Part shown: positions 24,031-31,889 of the stretch, in pieces
How positions within the stretch are numbered: the stretch's first letter is position 1
Layout: each line of letters starts with the position of its first letter
Source of the DNA: Sulfuricurvum sp. MLSB
GTDB lineage: Bacteria; Campylobacterota; Campylobacteria; Campylobacterales; Sulfurimonadaceae
Length of the DNA: 43,890 bases
Assembly (NCBI RefSeq): GCF_000747095.1
Contig: NZ_JQGL01000013.1
Span: forward strand, 42,761-86,650
Reading direction: 5' to 3'
Position numbers and translations under genes: made by a program
Notes under the pieces: model-generated
Told to the model about the DNA's origin: nothing
Database searches by the model: none
Seen by the model: only the letters and a program-made list of their open reading frames with translations

Positions 24031-24851
24031 GCGTTCCGAACGATAGCGATTTCCCTTTGCGGGAACGGAATCGTGATCGCAGCATTTTGCAGCGCTTTAT
24101 AGATGAGCATATTCACTTGATACTGGAATTTAAAAAAATTGCGGGTCGGAACCCAATATCGGATTCCGATTATCAGCGCGCTGTCTCCGAAACTTTCGAT
24201 CCCGACAATCGCTGAATTTTCCTGCGATACAAAATCACATTGATCGATCACTTTTTTGATGATTTCAATCGCTTTTTCGGCATCATTGGCGTACGATATA
24301 CCTACCCGTGATTCGACGATGCGGTAATTCGACGAATTGACGAGGACTTCTCCGATCATGTTTTTGTTCGGAACGGTGATAAGTTCTTCGTCTTCGGTAC
24401 GCAGAGTCGTGTAGGCGAGTTTGATCTCCTCTACTTCTCCATAAACCTTATTGACCAGAATCGTATCCCCGATCCGGAACGGACGGGTGATAATCAGCGA
24501 AATTCCTGCCGCATAATTCGCAACGCTCCCCTGTATCGCCAAACCGGCTGTCAGGAAAACGGCTCCCACAGCCGCCACGAAAGGAGCGACGGAAATCCCG
24601 AGTTTGCCGATTGCTACGACGATCATCGCTCCGAAAACAAGCAGGCGCACTCCGTTAGCGGCAAATTTGCCCAGCGTCGGATCGAAATCATGCGTTTGGA
24701 AAAAGCGGATAAGAACGTTATAGATATATTTGGACAAAAACCATCCGATCAGGACGATGATGATTGCACCGATGATCTGGAAGCTGTAATTCGCCAGGAA
24801 GTCGATCGTTTTCATATAAAATTGCTGAATAAAGGCCAATTCTCGGTCCAT
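24027..24851 (-). CDS. mscS: Small-conductance mechanosensitive channel (MscS)
   Basis: Protein of 274 residues, close to the E. coli MscS length, which opens under membrane tension to release osmolytes. Three membrane segments lie at about 22-42, 66-88 and 90-112; the pore helix region reads FVAAVGAVFLTAGLAIQGSVANYAAGISLIITRPFRIGD, the classic MscS pattern. The beta domain and C-terminal alpha/beta region follow. AGGAGAAACGT precedes the ATG and a TATAAT lies 30 bases upstream. Confidence 0.95.
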   Translation of the reverse strand: MDRELAFIQQFYMKTIDFLANYSFQIIGAIIIVLIGWFLSKYIYNVLIRFFQTHDFDPTLGKFAANGVRLLVFGAMIVVAIGKLGISVAPFVAAVGAVFLTAGLAIQGSVANYAAGISLIITRPFRIGDTILVNKVYGEVEEIKLAYTTLRTEDEELITVPNKNMIGEVLVNSSNYRIVESRVGISYANDAEKAIEIIKKVIDQCDFVSQENSAIVGIESFGDSALIIGIRYWVPTRNFFKFQYQVNMLIYKALQNAAITIPFPQREIAIVRNA

Positions 24852-24880
24852 ACGTTTCTCCTACGTTATAACAAGCGAAG

Positions 24881-24886
24881 ATTATA
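24881..24886 (-). promoter_or_regulatory. Probable -10 box for mscS
   Basis: Minus-strand TATAAT about 30 bases upstream of the mscS ATG, between mscS and the last gene of the glucan operon. It implies mscS has its own promoter. Confidence 0.5.
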
Positions 24887-24925
24887 CTACAGAAACGGTA
24901 CAGCTGCCGCCGTTCTTTGGCTTAA

Positions 24926-26497
24926 TCAGGCATCGTACATCAGTGTATAGTATTCATGCGCCATGCGTCCCGTATCAAATGCCGTATTCACGTCACTCAT
25001 TGCATTGTTCATAATTTTGACCCATTCTTTGGGACGATCGTAATAGAGCGGCAGTATGGTTTTCTCCAGAATGTCCATGTTGATCCCGTCTTTGGCAAAT
25101 TCGGGATGCCATCCGTCATTGATCGAAAAATGGACAGAACCGTTCATGCTCGCCGTCATGCCGCTCGTACCGCTGGCTTCTCGGGTGATCCGCGGCGTAT
25201 TGAGCCACAGATCACTCCCTTGCTTGAGCATACGCGAAAGATCCAGCTCGTAGTGGGTCAAAACGGCGATCCGCGAGTATTGGTGCGACAGATCAACCAG
25301 TTCATTGAAAATGTTGATCGCATTAGGATCAAACGGATAAGGTTTGCCTGCCCAGATCACCTGCACCGGATAATCGTTTTGGGTGATGAGGCGAAGGAAG
25401 CGTTCCATATCGTATTTCAGAAGCCCCGGGCGCTTGTACTCGGTAAAACGGCGCGCCCAGACAATGGTAAAGATCTCGGGATCGAACATCTTTCCCGTCT
25501 GATCGGCGACTTCGGAAAAAAGAAGCTTTTTGAGGTGTTTTTTACGCGCGATGACCTCATAATTTTCATGTTCGTCCAACGCCCGGATCAGCGTTTTATC
25601 GGTCCAAAAACGGCGGTTTTGTGCATTGGTTATCGAGATGATCGGGCAGATTCCCTCATAGGGTTTCCACATCTCATTGGCTACCTCTGCATGAAGTGCC
25701 GAGACGGCGTTGGCGATTTTAGCGCTGCGCAGCGCCCCGAGGGTGAGACTGAACGTGCCATGGTGATGCTCCCCCATGATCTGAGTGACTTCCTCCATGC
25801 TTAACGTATTAAAAAAGCCCATCTCGTGCAGAAAATGGGTCGAATGTTCTTCGTTCCCCGCTTTTTCGGGAGTGTGTGTCGTAAACACAACATGAGGGCG
25901 AACCTGTTCCATATCGCGGTAGCGGCCGTAGAGTTCAAACACAAGCGGCAGTGCGTGTCCTTCATTCATATGGTAAATGTCGACCTCGTATTCCAGAGCT
26001 TCGAGCATCCGCGTACCGCCGATTCCCAATACGATTTCCTGCGCAACGCGGGTCTGTTCATTGGGGTCGTAAAGCTTGTGGGTAATCGTACGGGAGAGAA
26101 AATCGTTTTCGTCCGTATCGGTCGAGAGCAAAATAATCGGAGCCGTACCGAATACTTCGGGGCGGAGTAGATATCCTTTGATGACAACCGGTTTTGCATT
26201 GATTACAACCGTCACCTTCTGCGCAAGCTCTTCGAGAAAATAGTAATATTTTCGGGTAAATTCGACTCGGAGACTGCGGTCTTCATGGCGGCCTTGATCG
26301 TAATATCCAAAACTCCACAGGATACCGATACCGATCGTATTTTGTTTGAGATCATACACGCTGCGCATGTGCGATCCGGACAGAAATCCAAGCCCTCCGG
26401 CGTACACTTTCAACGCCTGATGAACCCCGAATTCCATCGAAAAATAGGCAACTTTTGTCTGGTAACGCTCATTGATCGAACATTCATGAAAGTGCAT
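24926..26497 (-). CDS. GT35 alpha-glucan phosphorylase homologue lacking the PLP lysine
   Basis: Protein of 523 residues of the glycogen phosphorylase family, short form without the extra N-terminal domain of the 830-residue AgpA type. Conserved blocks include AYFSMEFGVHQ (17-27), YAGGLGFLSG (32-41), HMNEGH (176-181), TTHTPEKAGNE (206-216), WARRFTEYKR (347-356, equivalent to the phosphate and PLP-phosphate contacts) and EASGTSGMTASMNG (440-453). In active phosphorylases the last block reads EASGTxNMK and the Lys forms the PLP Schiff base; here that position is Thr448 (codon 25154-25156). It is therefore unlikely to be a normal PLP-dependent phosphorylase. AAGGAG precedes the ATG. It is the last gene of the nine-gene glucan operon. 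Confidence 0.85.
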   Translation of the reverse strand: MHFHECSINERYQTKVAYFSMEFGVHQALKVYAGGLGFLSGSHMRSVYDLKQNTIGIGILWSFGYYDQGRHEDRSLRVEFTRKYYYFLEELAQKVTVVINAKPVVIKGYLLRPEVFGTAPIILLSTDTDENDFLSRTITHKLYDPNEQTRVAQEIVLGIGGTRMLEALEYEVDIYHMNEGHALPLVFELYGRYRDMEQVRPHVVFTTHTPEKAGNEEHSTHFLHEMGFFNTLSMEEVTQIMGEHHHGTFSLTLGALRSAKIANAVSALHAEVANEMWKPYEGICPIISITNAQNRRFWTDKTLIRALDEHENYEVIARKKHLKKLLFSEVADQTGKMFDPEIFTIVWARRFTEYKRPGLLKYDMERFLRLITQNDYPVQVIWAGKPYPFDPNAINIFNELVDLSHQYSRIAVLTHYELDLSRMLKQGSDLWLNTPRITREASGTSGMTASMNGSVHFSINDGWHPEFAKDGINMDILEKTILPLYYDRPKEWVKIMNNAMSDVNTAFDTGRMAHEYYTLMYDA

Positions 26498-26518
26498 CTT
26501 TTCTCCTTGGCAAAAATT

Positions 26519-27340
26519 TTATTCGAACAGCAATGCCGCGCCGATCAACGGAGCATTGTCCAAATCGGCATCTACGATCCGGCACTCTTTGTAGGCAGGC
26601 GGAAAGGTTTTGGCCGCAATCAACGGTTTGACTTTCTCTCTCAACATCGGATTGTCTTCCCACACTCCCCCGCCGATCACCAATACCGAGGGGTTATGAA
26701 GGGTAATCATCAAGGAAGCGGCATAGGCCAAAGCATCCGCCGCCGTCTCGGCGGTGCGACGCTCCTGAACGTTCCCCTCAAACCATCCGTCGACGCTTAA
26801 ATCGCTCAATCCGAACAGGTGACGCTGTTTTTCCAGTCCGCTCCCGGACGCAAAAAGTTCAAGGCAATCGGATTTGCCGCAGCCGCAGACCAGCGGAACC
26901 GACTGATAACCGACATGCCCTATTTCACCCGCCATATTTCCGCAGCCGCGGACAATCTTTCCTTCGCTCACACTGGCCGAGCCCAATCCCGTCCCGACGT
27001 ATAACACGCCGATCGTATCATATTTGAATCGCTGCCGATAAGCCAGTGCTGCACATTTGAGATCATTCTCAATCCGGACCTGCACTCCGGGAAACCGACA
27101 TTCAAGAAACGCTTGTATATTTTGGTGCTCGACTGCAATATTGGGAGCCGAGCGAATCTCACCGTTAAAAACCTGTCCGGCAAAGGCAATTCCGATACGT
27201 TTGATCCCCCGATGAGATTCGATCACATCGAGCATTTGATTTTCCCATCGTTGCGTCTTTAATCGATGTACTTCGCCTTCTTCACTACGGTACCGAAAGT
27301 GACTCCCACCGATGTCGAAGAACAATGAAGGCTCCATCAT
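26519..27340 (-). CDS. ROK family sugar kinase (glucokinase-like)
   Basis: Protein of 273 residues of the ROK family. An N-terminal phosphate-loop segment DIGGSHFRYR, the YVGTGLGSASV ATP-contact segment, the GEIGHVGY active-site block and the zinc motif CGCGKSDCLE are all visible. The likely role is ATP-dependent phosphorylation of glucose freed by the amylase-type enzymes, feeding glucose-6-phosphate to central metabolism. The start ATGATG offers 27340 or 27337; the first overlaps the TGA of the GH57 branching enzyme as ATGA. It sits between the branching enzyme and the phosphorylase homologue. Confidence 0.88.
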   Translation of the reverse strand: MMEPSLFFDIGGSHFRYRSEEGEVHRLKTQRWENQMLDVIESHRGIKRIGIAFAGQVFNGEIRSAPNIAVEHQNIQAFLECRFPGVQVRIENDLKCAALAYRQRFKYDTIGVLYVGTGLGSASVSEGKIVRGCGNMAGEIGHVGYQSVPLVCGCGKSDCLELFASGSGLEKQRHLFGLSDLSVDGWFEGNVQERRTAETAADALAYAASLMITLHNPSVLVIGGGVWEDNPMLREKVKPLIAAKTFPPAYKECRIVDADLDNAPLIGAALLFE

Positions 27341-28914
27341 CGGTATATCCGAAAATCGATCGACGGAAAAATGGAATTTTTGGATTCAAGCCATTCCACA
27401 AAACCCTCATCTACATTTTTGCCGTGCACCATGTCGTAGAGGCGATTGAAATTGGCGATATGCTCTTTCGTACGGCGGACACTGTACTCCGATGCGGTTC
27501 CCGTCGTCATCAAAAATGCCCAGTCCGAACTTTGGGCGAGCAGCAGCTCTCTTGCCATCTGATTGAGGATACGGATATTCCGGGATTCATATATATCGGC
27601 GAATCGGCGTGCCGATTCGCACATACGATCCGCCATAATGTGAAGATGACGGTATATCCAGTCGTTCCCTCCGTTGATCCAGACATCAAAATAGCCGCGA
27701 TCTCCCCATGATGAAGGGTTCGGATTAATCACCTGATTGACCGGATACAATTCGAGGTATTCAGGCGCGCTTATCGGGCGGATCAAACCGTGCGTATGGC
27801 ATTCTTTGAAAAAATAGTAGAGAAAATCGGGGCCTTCAAACCACCAATGGCCGAAAAGTTCGGCATCGTAGGGCGAAACGATCAAAGGGGGACGATCCAT
27901 ATAGTCGGAAAGGTAGTCTATTTGCCTTTCACGGTTGAAATGGAAATTGGATGCGTGCGACTGCGCCGCTTCTTGCGCCGCATGGGGATCATACCGGTGT
28001 TTGTCTCCCCTTTCGTTGGTTATTTTGTAGTATTTAAAACCCGTAAATCCGCGCGTGCCGGCCGGGTCAAGATAAGGGGCGACGTAATCGAAAGGAAGAT
28101 CGTATCCGATGTCCCGGTAAAAATCACGGTACCGCGAATCGCCGGGGTATCCTTCTTTCGAACTCCATACCTGTTTGGACGACTCGGGATCACGCCCGAA
28201 CGCCGCAACGCGGCAAGGAGTATAAACGGGAGCGAATACCCCATACCGCGGCGAAGGCTCTCCCAACGCGATGCCATGCGAATCCATAAAAAAATACTCG
28301 ATCCCATGCGCGGCCAGTAACGCATCCAGCCCGTCGTAGTAGGCACATTCGGGAAGCCATATCCCTCTTGGGGCTTTGCCGAAGGCTTCGGTATGTACCT
28401 TCACCGCCTGAGCGATCTGGGCTTCCACTGCTTTTTCGTTAACGCTCAGCAGCGGTAAAAAACCGTGTGTTGCACCGCACGTGATGATTTCAAGCATCCC
28501 GTTGCGCTCAAAATAGCGGTAACCGTTGAGAATGTTTTTTTCTAAAAAACCGTAGAAAAAATCGCTGATCGAGCGAAAACGTTCATGATAATAGAGCGCC
28601 GTTTCATAAAACGGGTCGCCTTCGAGCCGTTCGAGTTCTTTGGCAGCCAATTCAAGCTGGCGACTCAAACGCAAACAAAACTTTTCACTCAATACGGCAT
28701 CATTGAACATTTCGATCAAAGGCGGGGTAACCGATACGCTCAGACGAACGTAAACCCCCTCTTCTTCGAGCCTTTTGAGATTACGCAAAAGTGGAATATA
28801 GCACTCTTCGATTGCTTCAAAAAGCCATTGTTCTTCCAGATAAAAGTCGTATTCAGGGTGTTTGACGAACGGCAGATGCGAATGAAGCACCCCAAGCCAG
28901 TATCCCTGTTTCAT
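27337..28914 (-). CDS. GH57 1,4-alpha-glucan branching enzyme
   Basis: Protein of 525 residues, the size of GH57/DUF1957 branching enzymes such as those of Thermococcus and Thermus. Motif 1 is HSHLP (11-15). The nucleophile is Glu189 in GIWLPECAYYDG, and the acid/base is Asp350 in SPYDAELFGHWWFEGP. A helical C-terminal domain (about 420-525) carries the WAFLMTTGTASEYSVRR motif. It makes alpha-1,6 branches in glycogen. The start overlaps the DUF4912 stop by ATGA and the stop overlaps the ROK kinase start by ATGA, so translation is coupled on both sides. Confidence 0.93.
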   Translation of the reverse strand: MKQGYWLGVLHSHLPFVKHPEYDFYLEEQWLFEAIEECYIPLLRNLKRLEEEGVYVRLSVSVTPPLIEMFNDAVLSEKFCLRLSRQLELAAKELERLEGDPFYETALYYHERFRSISDFFYGFLEKNILNGYRYFERNGMLEIITCGATHGFLPLLSVNEKAVEAQIAQAVKVHTEAFGKAPRGIWLPECAYYDGLDALLAAHGIEYFFMDSHGIALGEPSPRYGVFAPVYTPCRVAAFGRDPESSKQVWSSKEGYPGDSRYRDFYRDIGYDLPFDYVAPYLDPAGTRGFTGFKYYKITNERGDKHRYDPHAAQEAAQSHASNFHFNRERQIDYLSDYMDRPPLIVSPYDAELFGHWWFEGPDFLYYFFKECHTHGLIRPISAPEYLELYPVNQVINPNPSSWGDRGYFDVWINGGNDWIYRHLHIMADRMCESARRFADIYESRNIRILNQMARELLLAQSSDWAFLMTTGTASEYSVRRTKEHIANFNRLYDMVHGKNVDEGFVEWLESKNSIFPSIDFRIYR

Positions 28915-29471
28915 GGTTTCGGTTGGCAGGATACGCTGCTCATCGATGTTGCTGATCCGGGTAATTCATCGCTGAGTGACGCGTGCAAAAGAATACCGCC
29001 GTTTTTGTCATACCAGATTTCTCCTTCGCCGTAGCGGAGTAAATCACTGCCGATTTTAAACTCTTTGGAGCGTAGCAACACGTGCACCACCCCGTTTTCA
29101 TCGGTCCACGATAATGTGGCATACAACTTCGCAAACGGCTCATCAACCGCTACGTAATAACTGCCGAGATCGCCGTGCACCTCTTTGCAGACTACGGTTC
29201 TGCCGCCTTGCATGATACACAGACTAAAAGAACTCTCATCCCCGATACCGTAACGAAGCCTTGTCTCGCGTGAGAGTTCCCAGTAAAAAAAGAGGCGATG
29301 CGGATTGACCATCAAAAGAGCGCACCGATCTTCATCGTAGCGATCCGGTATTATCGGAGCTGCCGGCTCTGCGACAGCTTTGACCCGTTTTGCAAAAAGC
29401 TCGGTTTCGTGCGTATGGCTGGAGAAATGATCGTCTCCCAAACTTCGCTGCGTTATGTCACCCGTTTTCAT
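28911..29471 (-). CDS. DUF4912 domain protein
   Basis: Protein of 186 residues. The DUF4912 pattern is visible in CALLMVNPHRLFFYWELS (about residues 50-67) with later beta strands YYVAVDEPFAKLYATLSW and GVVHVLLRSKEFKIG. The domain resembles an Ig-like or carbohydrate-binding fold and is often found beside or fused to GH57 branching enzymes; a glucan-binding or scaffold role is inference. AAAGGAGAC precedes the ATG. It sits between glgA and the branching enzyme, with ATGA to the latter. Confidence 0.8.
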   Translation of the reverse strand: MKTGDITQRSLGDDHFSSHTHETELFAKRVKAVAEPAAPIIPDRYDEDRCALLMVNPHRLFFYWELSRETRLRYGIGDESSFSLCIMQGGRTVVCKEVHGDLGSYYVAVDEPFAKLYATLSWTDENGVVHVLLRSKEFKIGSDLLRYGEGEIWYDKNGGILLHASLSDELPGSATSMSSVSCQPKP

Positions 29472-29481
29472 ACTGTCTCCT

Positions 29482-30900
29482 TTAAAAAGGCTTTAAAGCA
29501 CGGTAGAGCTTGAGATACTCCATCACCGGTCTTCGCCATGAGAAGTCTTTTTTCATATTAGATACTATCAAAGCTGTGTGCTTCTCGCGATCGGCATACA
29601 GGGCAAGCGCTTTGATGATCGCATGCATAAATGACACAATATCCGTCCTCTCCATCGTAATTCCCGTCCCGACCGAAGGGTTCGGATGGTGAGGAGAGGA
29701 ATCGGTAAAATCGATCACCGTGTCGCGCAGCCCTCCCGTTTTGCGCACAATGGGAATCGATCCGTAACGCATCGCGATCATCTGCGCCAGACCGCACGGC
29801 TCAAATTTCGACGGCATTAGAAAAAAATCGGACGCCGCATATATCCTGCGGCTCAAAGCTTCATCGTATCCGAGTATCACCCTGATGTTTTCTTTCCCCT
29901 CAAGAGGTTTGCACAGCGCTTCGTGATACGGATCGCCGCTTCCCAGTATCACAACGTTAAGGGGAGCGTCTGCGATCGAGCGAAGCATTTCGGCCAGCTC
30001 TTTGATCCCCTTTTGATCGGCAAGCCTTCCGACGTAGGCAAAAAGCGGATAATGGCTGTTATGCAGTCCGATATGTTCGCACAATGCGTGTTTTTCTTCC
30101 TGCTTCCGGCCGATCTGGCGGTTATCGAAAGGAAACGACAGCGCAGGATCGGACGCAGGATCGAATTCAGACGCATCAATCCCGTTGAGAATTCCCGAAA
30201 GTTTATCCTCGTGCGTGCGTAAAAAACGGTCCAGACCGCATCCGAAATCAGGATGCTTTATCTCTTGCGCATAGGTCGGGCTGACCGTCGTGACGGCGTC
30301 GGCATCGGCAATGCCCCCTTTGAGAAAATTGACTTTGTCATAAAATTCGAACCGATCGATCGTAAATCGGTCCCACCCAAGATTCAGCCTCTCAATCGCC
30401 TCTTTGGAAAAAATACCCTGAAATGCCAGATTATGGATCGTTAGAACAACCCGGCAGCGAAGACGGTACGGTTCTTTGGCCAGCGGCGCTGCCAGAGCGC
30501 TTTGCCAGTCATGCAGATGAAGAATGTCGATATTGATGTGATTGGCAGCCAGTTCGCACACCGCATGAGCAAATATCCCGAACCGCAGGTCGCTATCGGG
30601 GCAATCGTACAGACGTTCATGATCGCACAGCGCCGGATGATAGATGAAATAATTTTCGCATCCGTTATCAAAACATTTATATACTTTAATATTAAATTTT
30701 TCTCCTCCAAGATTCAGGGAAAAATCAATGCCGGCAGGACGGATATCAAAGCGTTCGCAGTCGATAGAACGGTACAAAGGCAAGATGGCGATTGTCTCTT
30801 CATGGCGTGACAGTTCTCGACAAAACCCCCCTACGGCATCGGCCAAACCGCCGCTTTTGACATAGGGGAACATCTCGCTGGCAACCATTGCAATCGTCAT
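29482..30900 (-). CDS. glgA: Glycogen synthase
   Basis: Protein of 472 residues of the GT5 family, the normal bacterial GlgA length, which transfers glucose from ADP-glucose (or UDP-glucose) to glycogen chains. The N-terminal KSGGLADAVG (15-24) nucleotide-sugar motif is intact, as are HLHDWQSALA, LTIHNLAFQG, GRLADQKG and the late MPSKFEPCGLAQMIAMRYG donor-binding block. The AAGGAG ribosome site lies within the end of galT, and ATG 30900 overlaps the galT TGA by ATGA. No glgC gene is in the window, so the donor must come from elsewhere or from the fused pyrophosphorylase at 35990. Confidence 0.95.
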   Translation of the reverse strand: MTIAMVASEMFPYVKSGGLADAVGGFCRELSRHEETIAILPLYRSIDCERFDIRPAGIDFSLNLGGEKFNIKVYKCFDNGCENYFIYHPALCDHERLYDCPDSDLRFGIFAHAVCELAANHINIDILHLHDWQSALAAPLAKEPYRLRCRVVLTIHNLAFQGIFSKEAIERLNLGWDRFTIDRFEFYDKVNFLKGGIADADAVTTVSPTYAQEIKHPDFGCGLDRFLRTHEDKLSGILNGIDASEFDPASDPALSFPFDNRQIGRKQEEKHALCEHIGLHNSHYPLFAYVGRLADQKGIKELAEMLRSIADAPLNVVILGSGDPYHEALCKPLEGKENIRVILGYDEALSRRIYAASDFFLMPSKFEPCGLAQMIAMRYGSIPIVRKTGGLRDTVIDFTDSSPHHPNPSVGTGITMERTDIVSFMHAIIKALALYADREKHTALIVSNMKKDFSWRRPVMEYLKLYRALKPF

Positions 30901-31889
30901 AACCGCTCCTTGTAAAGTTTTGAAGCCTCTTCGGGAGGCATCGGATTAATCGAAACCCCATCCTCGCTTTCCAGCGCGCTCACGCCGAAAAGACGGGGTA
31001 ACATCGAAATGTAAACCGTGTGGTAGGGATTATCATCTCGGATTGAATCTCGTATGACCATATTATACGCCACTTTTTCCCCCAAGACGAGCTTCATCAA
31101 ATGAACCGAACGGTGGACAAGCACCGCAAGGCTTTCCAGCTGCTCGGAAGAAGCGTATACCAGCGACGTTAAAACTGTAGTCGGCGCAATCCTCAACTCA
31201 AACGGATAGCGTGACGCAAAAGGGGTATAGAGACAAAAATCACCCTCTCTCGCGATCAGGCGCGTCTCGTCGTCAATCGTCTGTGCGACCTCATCGAGCA
31301 CTAAATGGGCATGATGCGCACGGTGGTATACCGCTTCCCTCTCATACATCGATGCGATGTGCGAAGGAATGAACGGGAGCGCGACGATTTGAGTATGCGG
31401 ATGGGACATAGTCTCTCCGGCGAGAATACCGACATTTTTGAATACGCTGACATGGGCGATGCGGGAATCTTGTGAAAGGTTCTCAATCCGTTTGGCGACC
31501 ATACGCAGATACGACACCGTCTCATCCGGACTCATCAATGCAAGATCCGAATCGTGTCCGGTCGTATCGATCAGTATCTCATGAGCACCAAATCCGCCCA
31601 TGCTGCGATGTATCCCTTCTTCGACAACGTCTGCGGAGGTTTCTATCGCAACGGCCCGGTAGCGGTTAGCGACAACCCGGTTGATCCAGCCGGATGTATT
31701 TATGGAACGTTCCGCATGAACGCACGACGCATCGATTTCCGCATCGCTCAACGCTTCGTTCCCTTCGCAGAAAGGACATTCGGCAGGAACCATACGAATA
31801 TCTTCAGCTTTTAGCGTCGGTTTTTTCAACCGATGCCGCGCAATGATCGTCCAGCGATCTTCCAGCGGGTCGTAGCGGTAAGTACTCAT
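30897..31889 (-). CDS. galT: Galactose-1-phosphate uridylyltransferase-like protein
   Basis: HIT-superfamily protein of 330 residues with the GalT architecture. Zinc ligands CPFC lie at residues 38-41. The catalytic motif reads HPHTQ (163-167), with His165 equivalent to the E. coli nucleophile; the usual Gly after the second His is Thr here. GalT exchanges UMP between UDP-glucose and hexose-1-phosphate. Its place inside a glycogen operon suggests interconversion of nucleotide-glucose and glucose-1-phosphate, and a related nucleotide-sugar phosphorylase activity is possible. ATG 31889 overlaps the upstream TGA by ATGA, with AGAGGT before it; the ten extra upstream residues in the open frame are not likely coding. 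Confidence 0.85.
   Translation of the reverse strand: MSTYRYDPLEDRWTIIARHRLKKPTLKAEDIRMVPAECPFCEGNEALSDAEIDASCVHAERSINTSGWINRVVANRYRAVAIETSADVVEEGIHRSMGGFGAHEILIDTTGHDSDLALMSPDETVSYLRMVAKRIENLSQDSRIAHVSVFKNVGILAGETMSHPHTQIVALPFIPSHIASMYEREAVYHRAHHAHLVLDEVAQTIDDETRLIAREGDFCLYTPFASRYPFELRIAPTTVLTSLVYASSEQLESLAVLVHRSVHLMKLVLGEKVAYNMVIRDSIRDDNPYHTVYISMLPRLFGVSALESEDGVSINPMPPEEASKLYKERL

Noticed and set aside
24956-25804. Plus-strand open frame of 282 codons opposite the GT35 homologue
   Set aside because: Shadow frame; the GT35 gene has conserved blocks throughout.
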